From Microbispora sp. NBC_01189 (lineage in GTDB: Bacteria > Actinomycetota > Actinomycetes > Streptosporangiales > Streptosporangiaceae), in assembly GCF_036010665.1 (NCBI RefSeq), contig NZ_CP108581.1, forward strand, positions 4,197,501 to 4,261,500: a stretch of 64,000 bases of DNA, written 5' to 3'. Below are positions 25,512-34,939 of this stretch, piece after piece. The translations under genes were made by a program, and so were the position numbers. The first letter of the stretch is position 1. Each line of letters starts with the position of its first letter. Below the pieces are notes generated by a model. It did not search any database, was not told the DNA's origin, and saw only the letters and a program-made list of their open reading frames with translations.

Positions 25512-27059
25512 GTGGTGGCAAGGCCTTGGTCGGAATTCGATCCCCTCGCGTGGCGACGAAACTTCAGGAGAGATCGCTACACTGGGCCCGATTTGCCATC
25601 ACCGCATCTCGCCCTCGGCACAAGCCGTGGTCCGACCCCCAGGAGCACGATCGTGGGTCATGTCGATGTCCGCCCCGCCCTCCCGGCGGAGGACCTACCG
25701 GCACCGCCTCGCAATGCCCCCAGGTGGCGAGCATGGCTCTGGGTTGTCCTGTCCGGGGTGGTCGGCGTCGTTGCCGGCGGCGCCACGTTCGCGGTGGGGG
25801 GCTACGTCAAGCTCTCCGGCAACGTGAGGCACGAGCAGGTGACCAAGCAGGAGCTCGGACCGCGGCCCGCGAAGATCAGCAAGGCGCTCAATGTCCTGGT
25901 GGTCGGCTCCGACCAGCGAGACGGGGCGAACGCCAAGTACGGCAAAGTGCCCGGGGAACGGACTGACACCATCATCCTCACGCACATCTCTCCCGCGCGG
26001 GACGGAGCCCTGCTGATCAGCTTTCCGCGCGACTCGCTCGTTCAGCTGCCGGCCTGCCCGGCCAAAGGCGGGCTCCCCGGCCAGCAGGCGCATGTCGGCA
26101 TGATCAACGAGTCGTTCAACTTCGGCGGTATGGCATGCACGTGGCGGACCATCGAGTCGCTGACCGGTATCCACATCGACCATTTCGTGAAGGTCGACTT
26201 CACCGGGTTCAAGGCGATGGTGAACGCCCTGGACGGTGTGCCGGTCTGTTTATCCGAGCCGGTCGATGACAAGAAGGCGCTTCTGAAGCTTCCCGCGGGC
26301 AGGCAGCTCCTCGACGGGGAGAAGGCGCTTGGCTATGTGCGGGCGCGATACAAATTCGGTGACGGGTCGGACATCGGGCGGATCCAGAGACAGCAGATGT
26401 TCCTCGCCTCGATGGCCAAGCAGGCGATGAGCGGGGAGACACTGACCAACCCCCAGAAGCTGTTCCACTTCCTCGACGCCGCGACCAGATCGATCACCAC
26501 CGACCCCGAGCTCACCATGGGAGTCCTGAAAGACCTTGTGACGAGTGCCGAGGGCATCACGGCAGGGCAGATCCGGTTCGTGACCACGCCCTGGCGCTAC
26601 TCGGTCACCAATCCGGGCCGGGTGGAGTGGGTGCACCCGCAGGCGGATCGCCTGTTCAAGATGGTCGCGGCCGACCGGATCAGCAAGAACGTCAAGACCG
26701 GTGAGCAGAAGATTCCCAAGTCCCAGATCCATATCGTCGTCCAGAACGGCAGCGGCCGACAGGGCCTCGGCGGCGAGGTCGCGGCCGAGCTGGAGCAGCG
26801 CGGCTATCACATCGTCAAGATCCTTGCCGCGCGCAAGCCGTACGCGCGGACGGTGATCAAGTATTCTCCCAACGGGAAGAGCCGGGCACCGCGCCTGTTC
26901 CGTGAACTCAAGAAGACGACGAGCCACCCAGTCGAGAACGCGCGAACCCAGACGCTCGTACTGGTCCTCGGCGCCGACTGGCAGGGGATGAAGCCTCCGA
27001 GGACGCTGGACGACGTGGAGGGCTTTGACGCTACCCAGGACAGCTGCACCGCGTCCTGA
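25512..27059 (+). CDS. LytR-CpsA-Psr (LCP) family protein with LytR_C domain
   Basis: A second LCP ligase of 515 residues from GTG 25512 (GAAGGGA upstream; GTG 25515 also possible). It has a ~75-residue cytoplasmic N-terminus, a membrane helix near residues 77-100, the LCP core (LNVLVVGSDQR, PGERTDTIILTHIS, ISFPRDSLV, HVGMINESFNFGG, VDFTGFKAMVNAL) and a C-terminal LytR_C domain (IHIVVQNGSGRQG). A Cys-containing insertion (LPACPAK and MACTW) resembles that of the LCP protein at 30891-32960 and could form a disulfide. It should attach a glycopolymer to peptidoglycan. It is separated from the preceding membrane proteins by only 23 nt. Confidence 0.9.
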   Translation: MVARPWSEFDPLAWRRNFRRDRYTGPDLPSPHLALGTSRGPTPRSTIVGHVDVRPALPAEDLPAPPRNAPRWRAWLWVVLSGVVGVVAGGATFAVGGYVKLSGNVRHEQVTKQELGPRPAKISKALNVLVVGSDQRDGANAKYGKVPGERTDTIILTHISPARDGALLISFPRDSLVQLPACPAKGGLPGQQAHVGMINESFNFGGMACTWRTIESLTGIHIDHFVKVDFTGFKAMVNALDGVPVCLSEPVDDKKALLKLPAGRQLLDGEKALGYVRARYKFGDGSDIGRIQRQQMFLASMAKQAMSGETLTNPQKLFHFLDAATRSITTDPELTMGVLKDLVTSAEGITAGQIRFVTTPWRYSVTNPGRVEWVHPQADRLFKMVAADRISKNVKTGEQKIPKSQIHIVVQNGSGRQGLGGEVAAELEQRGYHIVKILAARKPYARTVIKYSPNGKSRAPRLFRELKKTTSHPVENARTQTLVLVLGADWQGMKPPRTLDDVEGFDATQDSCTAS

Positions 27060-27101
27060 AGCGAAGCGGCTCCGCCCCTCGAACCAGGGTGAACGCGGCG
27101 G

Positions 27102-28262
27102 CTAAATGACGGCGACGCGAGGGACGGCGATCCGATCGGGGGCCTCGGCCCACTGCTCCAGCCGGGCGACGAACTCCCCGGCCACCGCGGGCCAGTGGTA
27201 GTGGTTGAGCGCCTCGGCGTATCCCCGGGTGCCCATCGCGGCACGTCGCTCGGGGTCGTCGCGTAGGCGCAGCACCGCCCGTACGACCGCCTCGGCCACC
27301 GTGTCGGACGCCGACCCGTACGGGCCGGTGACCGGCTCCGCCTCGCCGAAGGGGACGATCGTGCCGCAGTCGACCCGTCCGACCAGGGACGCGGCGTTCG
27401 GCAGCGGGGTCGTCACGACGGGGATGCCGCGCGCCATGTACTCGATGATCTTCGTGGGCGTCGACTGCCGGTAGTTCGGCAGGTCGTGCAGGAGGGACAG
27501 CCCGGCCAGGGCGCCCTCGGCCATTCGCAGGGCGTGCCGGTTGGGGACGTACCCGAACCAGTCGAGCACGCCCTCGCGCTGCGCGTCGCGCAGCATCGGG
27601 CGGACCGCGGCGTCGGCCGGCCCGATCAGGTCCAGGCGGATGCCGTACGGGCGCAGCCGCCGGGCCACCTCGATCATCTCGGCGGCGCCCCGCGCCGCGG
27701 AGATGTGCCCGACGTAGACGACGCGGGAGTCGCCGGGCGGCGGAGGCGGCGCCGGCGGCACGTACGTGTGGTTGGGCACGACGGGGTGCGGGCCGGGGAA
27801 GCGCGCCCGGTAGGCCTCCTCGGCGAGGATCAGGTGCAGGCGGCGCTCGGCCCGGGTCTCGATCGCCCGGATCAGCGGCGTCAGGACGCCGCGCAGCGGC
27901 CCCGGCAGGTACGACTTCGTGTCCAGCGCGGCGATCGTGTCCTCGTGGACGTCCCAGACCGTGGGCGGCCTTCTGCGCGGCAGGGTGAGCAGCAGTTCGA
28001 TGTCGTGCACGAGCAGCAGGTCGGCGTCCCGCGACGCCCTGCGCAGGGCCGAGGAGGACGCCCGCAGCGCCCTGCTCCGGTGCAGGCCCACCGCCCGGGG
28101 CACGTCGACGGCCCGGATCCCCTGTGACGGAGTCACGTTGCAGTGGGTGAACGGCGCGACGAAGGTCACCTCGTGTCCCGCGTCGAGCAGCGCCCGGATC
28201 TGCCGGTGGGTGATCCGCGCGTCCTCCGGGTGATGCACGGTCGTGGCGACACATACCCTCAT
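27102..28262 (-). CDS. Glycosyltransferase family 4
   Basis: The 386-residue GT-B enzyme has an N-terminal acceptor domain (MRVCVATTVHHPEDARI, then TVWDVHEDTIAALD) and a C-terminal donor domain with VVYVGHISAARG, a phosphate-binding region around YRQSTPTKIIEYMARGIPVV and late acidic residues. It should transfer a sugar from a nucleotide donor to a lipid- or polysaccharide-linked acceptor at the cytoplasmic face. ATG 28262 is a clean start. It follows the acyltransferase gene by 86 nt on the same strand, so glycosylation and acylation of one envelope glycan are probably linked. It is convergent with the LCP gene ending at 27059. Confidence 0.88.
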   Translation of the reverse strand: MRVCVATTVHHPEDARITHRQIRALLDAGHEVTFVAPFTHCNVTPSQGIRAVDVPRAVGLHRSRALRASSSALRRASRDADLLLVHDIELLLTLPRRRPPTVWDVHEDTIAALDTKSYLPGPLRGVLTPLIRAIETRAERRLHLILAEEAYRARFPGPHPVVPNHTYVPPAPPPPPGDSRVVYVGHISAARGAAEMIEVARRLRPYGIRLDLIGPADAAVRPMLRDAQREGVLDWFGYVPNRHALRMAEGALAGLSLLHDLPNYRQSTPTKIIEYMARGIPVVTTPLPNAASLVGRVDCGTIVPFGEAEPVTGPYGSASDTVAEAVVRAVLRLRDDPERRAAMGTRGYAEALNHYHWPAVAGEFVARLEQWAEAPDRIAVPRVAVI

Positions 28263-28348
28263 ACAGGGAGGCTGGCCGCGCAGTCCGAAATGACCGGATG
28301 CCTCGGGTGAATGCTCCCCGAAATGCGGTTGAACTTCCCGTGCGGGCG

Positions 28349-30649
28349 CTACTTCGTCGCCTGGACGCTCGGCCTACGGTAGAGCCAGATGAGCCGGGGC
28401 TCCAGCAGCCACTTGAATGCGGTGCGGGTCACCGGCAGGCACAGCACGATGGCCAGGGCGAAGCACGAGCACGCGATGGCCGCCACCCCGAGGGGGCCGT
28501 ACAGCCAGGGCACGTTGAGCCAGCCCATCTCCTTGGCGATCATGACGGGCACGCCGTGCAGCAGGTAGCAGTAGAGCGTGCGGGTGCCGAGGTCGGTGAA
28601 CCACGTCTGCCGCCGGGGGACCAGCGACATCACGGCCGCCGACATCGCCAGCGCGGCCACGAGCAGGCCCGCGCGCAGGGCCATGCCCTTCCACCACACC
28701 AGGTGGAGGTCCTTGAAGCTGTTCTTGTAGTAGATCGGGCCGAGCTTGATGGAGTAGTTCGTCACGAGGAAGACGGCCACGGCCGCCGCGCCGAGCAGGA
28801 CGACCACCGACAGCGCCCGCACCCAGCGCTGCTTGAGGAAGTCGAAGACCTCCGGCTTGAGCACGAGGCCGAGCACGAAGAACGGCAGCAGGCCGAAGAA
28901 CCGGTCCATGCTGAAGTCACCGGTCAGTTCGGAGAACCCGGCGAAGAGATACACCGCGATCGAGATGACGAACGGATAGCGCATGCGCTTCCACACGGGT
29001 GTGGACAGCCGCCAGAACAGCAGCGCCAGCAGATACCAGTTCAGCCACGCCGGGTCCATGATCGTGATGCTGAGCTTGTGCCCGAAGGCGGTGCGCAGCA
29101 GGGCGTAGCCCACCTCGACGATCACGTACGGCACGAGGAACGTGTCGACCAGTTTGTTGGTCTTGGCGTTGGAGTTCCAGAAGTTCCTCGACAGGTAGCC
29201 GCTGATGATGACGAACAGCGGCATGTGGAAGACGTAGATGAACAGGTACGCCGCCCGGGACGAGTCGGCCGCGAGCGTCGGGACCAGCGCGTGCCCGATC
29301 GGCACCAGGGCGATGCCGACGAACTTCACGTTGTCCAGGTAGGGATCGCGCGGCTTCCTGGCCCGGGGCGCTGGCTCCTGTTCGGACTCGCCGCCCTCCA
29401 TCCCGTCCTGCCGGTCCGTACGCCGGGCGAACGGATCGGCGGACGGATCGGCGGACGGATCGGCGGACCGGCTGGGCGCCTCGGCCCAGGCGGGCAGCGG
29501 AGCGCGCAGCGGCCTGCCGAGCGGGCCCGTCGGACGGGAGTCCGGCACGCCGTCGTCCTGGGCGCGCCGCCAGGGGTCCCAGTGGCCGGGGTCGCCCTCC
29601 GGGCCGGGCCACGCGGGGGCCGCCGGGGCCTCCGGCACGGGTGCGGCCTGGAAGGCGCCGGGCGAAGCCTGGGAGGCCGCGCCTCCGAGGGGCGGGGGAG
29701 GGGCCTGGAAGTCGGTGATCGGCGCCTGGAAGGCGGTGGGCGGGTCGTCGTCCGGGAACGGCTGTTCGCCGCGACCACCGGACGCGGTCCGCTGCGGGTA
29801 GGGCGGGGCGCCGAAGGGATCGTCCGCCGGCGAGGAGAGCGCGGCGGTGCCGGTCGGCGGGGTGTCCAGGAACGGGTTCACGGACAGGTCGGGGCCGGCC
29901 TCGGGGCCGCCGAAGGCCGGAGTGGGGAAGGCGGGCGGTGGGCCGGCGGGAGCCGGCGGCGTCCCGAAGACATCGGTTCCGCCGCCGCCGAATGCCGGTG
30001 CCGGGAAGGACGGGGGTGGGGCGACGGGGTTCGGTGGCGTCCCGAAGACATCGGTTTCGCCGCCGCCGAAGGCCGGTGCGGGGAAGGCGGGGATGTCGCC
30101 GGGGACGGGCGTGGGGGCGTCCGGGCCGGACGCCGGAGGCCGCCTTCCCGGCCCGTTCGGTCCCCGGCCGGGACCGGTCTGCCCCCGCCCGGCGGAGAAG
30201 TAGTCGAATCCCGGGGGGGAGGGCGCGGACTCGGGCGGCGCGCCCAGCCGGGCGGCCCCCGGCCTGCGCGGCGTGCGTACGGGCAGGGGCTGCCTCTCGT
30301 ACGGCGCCTGGCCCGGGGGAGCCGCCCCGCCTGCCGGGGCCTGCGGCGTCGCCTCGCCCGGCCGGCCGTCCTCGTGGCGTCCGCGCACGGGCAGACCGGG
30401 GCCGTCCTCCGGGGCCGAACCCGGAAGGCCGCCCTCGTGGCGGCCGTGAACCGGAGCGCCGGGCTGGTCCGCGTGGGGTTCCCGCACCGGAGCGCCCGTG
30501 GCCGGCGGCTCCCGGCGGGCCGGGCCGCCGTCCGGAGCGGGCCAGTCTCCGGTGATGCGGCCTATCACTCCGGTGGGGGCCTCTTCGGCGTCGGCGTCGA
30601 CGCCTGGCGGGGAACCGGGAACCGGGGGATGACGGCGGGTGTCACTCAC
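28349..30649 (-). CDS. Acyltransferase 3 family membrane protein with long disordered N-terminus
   Basis: The C-terminal ~335 residues are an Acyl_transf_3 (OafA-like) domain of about ten helices. It opens with RDPYLDNVKFVGIALVPIGH, where R and H are the usual catalytic-region residues, followed by FHMPLFVIISGYL. These enzymes O-acylate sugars. The first ~430 residues are low-complexity, rich in Pro, Gly and Ala, with repeated units such as FPAPAFGGG-x-TDVFGTPP and SADPSADPSADP. The usual family length is 350-400 residues, so the tail is an unusual addition and should be cytoplasmic. The GTG at 30649 is the start implied by the open frame, but a shorter start near the membrane domain is possible. 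Confidence 0.8.
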   Translation of the reverse strand: MSDTRRHPPVPGSPPGVDADAEEAPTGVIGRITGDWPAPDGGPARREPPATGAPVREPHADQPGAPVHGRHEGGLPGSAPEDGPGLPVRGRHEDGRPGEATPQAPAGGAAPPGQAPYERQPLPVRTPRRPGAARLGAPPESAPSPPGFDYFSAGRGQTGPGRGPNGPGRRPPASGPDAPTPVPGDIPAFPAPAFGGGETDVFGTPPNPVAPPPSFPAPAFGGGGTDVFGTPPAPAGPPPAFPTPAFGGPEAGPDLSVNPFLDTPPTGTAALSSPADDPFGAPPYPQRTASGGRGEQPFPDDDPPTAFQAPITDFQAPPPPLGGAASQASPGAFQAAPVPEAPAAPAWPGPEGDPGHWDPWRRAQDDGVPDSRPTGPLGRPLRAPLPAWAEAPSRSADPSADPSADPFARRTDRQDGMEGGESEQEPAPRARKPRDPYLDNVKFVGIALVPIGHALVPTLAADSSRAAYLFIYVFHMPLFVIISGYLSRNFWNSNAKTNKLVDTFLVPYVIVEVGYALLRTAFGHKLSITIMDPAWLNWYLLALLFWRLSTPVWKRMRYPFVISIAVYLFAGFSELTGDFSMDRFFGLLPFFVLGLVLKPEVFDFLKQRWVRALSVVVLLGAAAVAVFLVTNYSIKLGPIYYKNSFKDLHLVWWKGMALRAGLLVAALAMSAAVMSLVPRRQTWFTDLGTRTLYCYLLHGVPVMIAKEMGWLNVPWLYGPLGVAAIACSCFALAIVLCLPVTRTAFKWLLEPRLIWLYRRPSVQATK

Positions 30650-30836
30650 GGGAGAAACGCTCAGCTATCTGTCGGGGGAGGCTCGGGGGGACGGCCACGC
30701 TCCAGGGGCACCCGAGGCGTGTCACCGCGTCCTTTCGGACACTAGCGAAGGCGCCCCGGCGCATCAGCCGAACGGGCGAACAAGGGCGCGTTCGCCAGAT
30801 CACCACCCTAACGTTCTTGGACACCTCTGTCGCCTC

Positions 30837-30880
30837 GGGGGCCGGACGTAACCCAGGTGTATCTGTCCCGTCCGGCCCCC
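30837..30880 (-). terminator. Strong inverted repeat, probable terminator of the LCP gene
   Basis: GGGGGCCGGACG (30837-30848) pairs perfectly with CGTCCGGCCCCC (30869-30880). Flanking GTCGCC and GGCGAC extend the stem after a two-base bulge. It lies 10 nt after the stop of the minus-strand LCP gene. There is no U-tract, as is common in high-GC Actinobacteria. Confidence 0.6.
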
Positions 30881-30890
30881 GGCGACGTGT

Positions 30891-32960
30891 CTAGCTGGAG
30901 CAGATGTCGGTCTCGGAGGTGACCGCGTTGTCCCCGACCTGGAGGGGAATCCGCACGCCCTTCCAGTCGGCGCCGATCACCAGCTGCACGATCGGCCCGC
31001 GCACCCGGCCCTTGGGCGCGTCCGGCGGCGGCGACGCCGGGGTGAACGGCTGGATCGGACCGGTCGCCGCCTTGCCCGTCTCCGGGGAGACGGGGTTGAG
31101 CAGCTTGCTGATCAGGATCTTCGAGTAGTTCCAGCCCTGGCCGGTGTAGCGGACCATGGTCTTGGGCTGGTCGCTGCCGTCGGGCTTCTTCGCGTCGCCG
31201 ACCCCGACGACGTTGAAGCCGAGCGCGGTGAGCTCCTCGGCGACCTCCTTGGCCCGGCCGTCTGCGTTGGTGCCGTTGAACACCTGCACCTTGACCTGCT
31301 GCGGCTTGGTGACCACCGGGCCGCTCGGCGAGGCGGCGGCGGACGCGGCCGGGCTCGCGGAGGCGGTTGGGGTCACCTCGGTGTCGTTCGCGATGGCCCG
31401 GAACAGGTTGCCGGCGGCCGGCTGCTTCCACTGCACGCGGTTCTTGTCGGCGGTGTACGGCTCCCACGGGACCGTGGTGGCCTTGAAGCCCTTGGCCGAG
31501 AGCTTCTGGGCACTCGTCGCGATCTTGATGAGCTCCTCGGTGTTGAGCGCGTCGTCCATCGTGACGGACCGGGCCGCGGCCGCGATGAACTTCTGCAGCT
31601 TGCCGACGTCCGTGAGCAGCGCGCTGCTGGTCGCCTTCTTCACCACCTGGGAGATGAAGACCTGCTGGCGCTTGATCCGGGAGATGTCGCTGCCGTCGCC
31701 GATGTGGCGCAGCCGTACGTAGCCCAGCGCGGCCTCGCCCATCACGACCTGCTTGCCGGCGGGGAGCGTGAGCTTCGAGTTCTTGTCGTTGACGGCCTGC
31801 GGCAGGCAGATCTGGATCCCGCCGAGCGCGTTCACGATGTTCTTGAAGCCGGTGAAGTCCACCTTCATGAAGTGGTCGATGCGGATGTTCGTGAGGCTCT
31901 CGATCGTGCGGCGGGTGCAGATCATCCCGCCGTCGGAGAACGCGGAGTTGATCATGCCGGTGTGCGCGGGGACCAGCGTCTTGTTGTGGGAGTAGCAGGC
32001 GGGGATCAGCACCATCGAGTCGCGGGGGAAGCTCAGCAGCGTCGCCGTGTCCCGGTTGGGCGACACGTGCAGCAGCATGATCGTGTCGGTGCGCTCGCCG
32101 TCGTTGACCAGGTGCTGGCCGTACTTCTTGTTGTCGCCCGCACGGGTGTCCGAGCCGACGAGCAGCACGTTGATCGCGCCGGTCGGGCTCACGGGACGGT
32201 CCTTGTCGAGTTCGTCGGTGGACGCGCCCCGGTTGATCAGGCCGAGCGTGCTCCGGTAGACCTTGTAGGCCGTCAGCGTGCCGATCACCAGCACGCAGGT
32301 CAGCGCGATGCTGATCCAGCCGCCGACGCTCAGGCGCGACCGGCCGCCGCCCGACCCGCGCCGGGAGGGCGGCTCGTCGTCCGGAGGCAGGCCGTCGCCG
32401 CCATCCGACGCGCGAGGTCCCCGCTCGTCGCCGGGCTCGCCGCGCCGCCGACGACCGGCGGGTTCGCCGGGTCCGCCCGGCCCGGCGGGGGAGGCGCCGT
32501 ACGCGGTCTCCTCGTCGCCGCGTCTGCGGCCCCGCCGCCGGGGCGGCTCGCTCTCGTGGCCGTCGCCGGCCGGGCGGCGGGCCTCGCGGGTCGGTTCGAA
32601 ACGGGCCTCGTCACCATGCCCATAACCCGGCCCATAATCTGGCCCGTAACCCGGGTCATGGCCGGGGCCGTGACCCGGCTCGGGGTGCTGGCCGGAGCGG
32701 CGGCGTCCCCGGCCGCCCTCCTGCGGGCCGGGAGGAAGGTCGCCCTGCTGCCTCCGTCCGCGCGGCATGTCCGCGTAGCCCGCGGGGTCGGCCGGCAGGT
32801 CGGCGTACCCGGCGGGCACGGGGGCCGCCCTTCGGCCGTCACGCGACGGCGGCTGGAAGGCGCCGCCGTACGAGCCGTCGTCGGAGTGCCCCCAGACCCT
32901 CTGGTCGGCGGAGGCGGGAGGAGGCCCGGCGGGCGGGGTGACGCGCCTGCGCTCGCTCAC
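30891..32960 (-). CDS. LytR-CpsA-Psr (LCP) family protein with disordered N-terminus and LytR_C domain
   Basis: The third LCP ligase, 689 residues. Residues 1 to ~210 are low-complexity and charged (Gly/Arg/Pro/Asp, with YGPDYGPGYGHG repeats). A membrane helix follows around 213-233, then the LCP core (INVLLVGSDTRAG, NDGERTDTIMLLHVS, LSFPRDSMVLIP, TGMINSAFSDGG, VDFTGFKNIVNAL), a Ser/Ala linker and LytR_C (VKVQVFNGTNADG). Its core is closer to the protein at 25512 than to the one at 6947, including the Cys-bearing insertion. The GTG at 32960 has only a weak site of its own but overlaps a short upstream frame by GTGA, suggesting coupled translation. A strong hairpin follows the stop. Confidence 0.9.
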   Translation of the reverse strand: MSERRRVTPPAGPPPASADQRVWGHSDDGSYGGAFQPPSRDGRRAAPVPAGYADLPADPAGYADMPRGRRQQGDLPPGPQEGGRGRRRSGQHPEPGHGPGHDPGYGPDYGPGYGHGDEARFEPTREARRPAGDGHESEPPRRRGRRRGDEETAYGASPAGPGGPGEPAGRRRRGEPGDERGPRASDGGDGLPPDDEPPSRRGSGGGRSRLSVGGWISIALTCVLVIGTLTAYKVYRSTLGLINRGASTDELDKDRPVSPTGAINVLLVGSDTRAGDNKKYGQHLVNDGERTDTIMLLHVSPNRDTATLLSFPRDSMVLIPACYSHNKTLVPAHTGMINSAFSDGGMICTRRTIESLTNIRIDHFMKVDFTGFKNIVNALGGIQICLPQAVNDKNSKLTLPAGKQVVMGEAALGYVRLRHIGDGSDISRIKRQQVFISQVVKKATSSALLTDVGKLQKFIAAAARSVTMDDALNTEELIKIATSAQKLSAKGFKATTVPWEPYTADKNRVQWKQPAAGNLFRAIANDTEVTPTASASPAASAAASPSGPVVTKPQQVKVQVFNGTNADGRAKEVAEELTALGFNVVGVGDAKKPDGSDQPKTMVRYTGQGWNYSKILISKLLNPVSPETGKAATGPIQPFTPASPPPDAPKGRVRGPIVQLVIGADWKGVRIPLQVGDNAVTSETDICSS

Positions 32961-33031
32961 CGCGGGCCCGCCCAGGAAGCGGCCGGACGAGTGGGCGAGA
33001 GGCGGCCAGGATCAACGTTTCGCTCGCACAC
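32957..33031 (-). CDS. Possible 24-residue leader peptide coupled to the LCP gene
   Basis: GTG at 33031 lies directly behind AAGGAGG (spacing 4-5), the best ribosome-binding site in this intergenic region. It opens a frame of 24 codons (VCERNVDPGRLSPTRPAASW...) whose TGA overlaps the GTG of the LCP gene by 4 nt. The main gene's own site is weak, and its frame has a stop at 33012-33014, so the leader probably delivers ribosomes. No peptide function is proposed. Confidence 0.4.
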   Translation of the reverse strand: MCERNVDPGRLSPTRPAASWAGPR

Positions 33032-33205
33032 TTGTCCTCCTTGCCTGGCGATCACTGGGCGCGCTCCGAGCGTAGGTCACGGGAGCGCCTGAGGGCGCCA
33101 CGATTGGGAGGATCCAGGCCCGGCATGCGCCGTACCCATGCCCCCCTGATCCAGGGCCAGAGCATACTAAACACCGACATTTTGGGTATGAGAATCAGTT
33201 TGTCT

Positions 33206-34873
33206 TTACCCTGAATTTGTGTTCTCCATGCCATTCGTCCAGGTCACATCACGTGACGGTGCGACGGCCAGCGCGGCGGCCAGGCAGGCGAGCGGCACCG
33301 CGGGCAGCGTGTAGCGGTAGTCGAACTGCGCCGTCGCGGCGGGAACGAGCAGCAGTGCCCAGGCCGTCGTCCAGCCGAGCCTCCAGCCGCCGGGCGCCGG
33401 CGTTCCCGGCGCCCTCCGGGCCGCTGTCATCCGCCTCGCCGCCCACGCGGCGGGCGGCACCAGGAGGAGGGCCAGCAGGGCCGCCCCGGGCAGCCACGCC
33501 ACCCGCTGGTAGCCCCGCATCCAGCCCGCGAACGGCTCGGCGACGCGGACCGTGATCGGCCCCTGCTCGTAGCGCCGGGCGAACTCCTTGCCCACCAGGG
33601 CGGGGTACCGGCCGGGCGGCGGCGGCACGGTCGCGGGGAAACGGTAGTAGCCGTAGGTGTCGGCGTCCGGGTAGACGGGCCGCCCCGGCGTGAACGACCG
33701 GCCCAGCTCGGTCAGGGTCGTACGGAGGTAGTCGAGCGGCTGGCTGCGGATCGCGAGCGAGGCGAACCTCCCGGCCAGCGTGTCGGTCTCCTTCGTGAAC
33801 GTGATGCCGGGCAGCCGGACCAGGGGCGACGCGTCGTCCCAGATGTACTCCTGGGACACCGGGCGGGCCGCGGGCGGCCGGGGATCGCACAGCACGGCGA
33901 GGTCGGCCGGCGGGCTCATCACCGCGCAGTCGGCGAACGACATCGTCCGGGCGTAGAGGAAGACGCCGTTCGAGCCGATGATGCCGAACCGCTGGTGGGT
34001 CGCGTAGAACCAGCCGGCGTACGCGGCGACCGGCACGAGCGCGGTCACCAGGAAGGGCAGGACGATCGCGGCCACCACCCTGCCCGGCCGTACCGTGCTC
34101 GACTGCGCCGTGCTCGACTGCGCCTTGCCTCCGGTCCCCGCCGTCGTTTCGGCCGGGCTTTGAGCCGGGCTTTCAGCTGTGCTTTCCGCCATGGCGCCCG
34201 CTCGCCGCATGCCGTACGCGAGCAGGAACAACGCGAAGACGGCGATCAGCGGGAGTCCGATGGTCCTGGTCAGCGTGGCGGCGGCCAGCAGGAGGCCGAG
34301 CGCGGCGGACGCACGCGCCGTCAGCGGCCGGCGCATCGCCAGGCACACCGCCGCGACGAGCAGGAACGTGAACAGCGAGTCGGAGACGAGCAGGTGCTCC
34401 AGCTCGACCTGGTAGGCGTCGAGCAGCACCGGCGCACCGGCCAGGACGGCGGCCCACACGCGGCCTCCGCGCCGCAGGACGGTCACGTAGACCATCACGC
34501 CGACGAGCAGCCCGAGCACGTGCTGTACGGCCGCCACCAGAGCGAAGCTGTGGAACGCCTCGAACAGCCGCAGGAACATCGAGTAGCCCGCCGGGCGGAC
34601 GAGGTCCGGCCTCGGCCGCATGGCGGTGACCACGTACGTGTAGGAGTCGGGGAACCACAGCGCGGGCCGGTAGCCGAGCACGGTCACCAGCCGCAGCAGC
34701 GCCCCCAGCCCGAGGACCCCGAGAAACCACCGGTGCCGGCGCGCCCATCCCGGAAGGTCCTCGCTCGCCCATGCCCCCGGACGCACCGGATTCCGAGGAG
34801 CCAACCGGCCCCGCCCCCAGCGCCGGAGCCGCCCACTCGCGGGAGTCCCGCCCCCGCTGTCCGACACCCGCAC
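33206..34873 (-). CDS. GT-C-like polytopic membrane glycosyltransferase (ArnT/PMT type)
   Basis: About 555 residues from GTG 34873 (GTG 34867 two codons on). A polar N-terminus of ~50 residues is followed by many hydrophobic segments. The first loop has LWFPDSYTYVVTAM, with the acidic residue after helix 1 that GT-C enzymes use, then RPAGYSMFLRLFE. A large extracytoplasmic loop lies between ~255 and 450. These enzymes take sugars from polyprenyl-phosphate carriers outside the membrane. It is divergent from a second GT-C-like protein, 66 nt away. Substrate is unknown. A role in wall-polymer glycosylation is inferred from the many envelope genes around. Confidence 0.7.
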   Translation of the reverse strand: MRVSDSGGGTPASGRLRRWGRGRLAPRNPVRPGAWASEDLPGWARRHRWFLGVLGLGALLRLVTVLGYRPALWFPDSYTYVVTAMRPRPDLVRPAGYSMFLRLFEAFHSFALVAAVQHVLGLLVGVMVYVTVLRRGGRVWAAVLAGAPVLLDAYQVELEHLLVSDSLFTFLLVAAVCLAMRRPLTARASAALGLLLAAATLTRTIGLPLIAVFALFLLAYGMRRAGAMAESTAESPAQSPAETTAGTGGKAQSSTAQSSTVRPGRVVAAIVLPFLVTALVPVAAYAGWFYATHQRFGIIGSNGVFLYARTMSFADCAVMSPPADLAVLCDPRPPAARPVSQEYIWDDASPLVRLPGITFTKETDTLAGRFASLAIRSQPLDYLRTTLTELGRSFTPGRPVYPDADTYGYYRFPATVPPPPGRYPALVGKEFARRYEQGPITVRVAEPFAGWMRGYQRVAWLPGAALLALLLVPPAAWAARRMTAARRAPGTPAPGGWRLGWTTAWALLLVPAATAQFDYRYTLPAVPLACLAAALAVAPSRDVTWTNGMENTNSG

Positions 34874-34939
34874 TCGCCCCCCTGCCCGCTTTCCGGCGTA
34901 CGCTACCGGCTCCGTAACCTCCTCTGCGCGCGTCGCTGC

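Noticed and set aside
33052-33234. A 60-codon minus-strand frame upstream of the LCP gene
   Set aside because: It has no ribosome-binding site and runs through AT-rich promoter-like DNA and the end of another gene. The 24-codon leader explains the region better.
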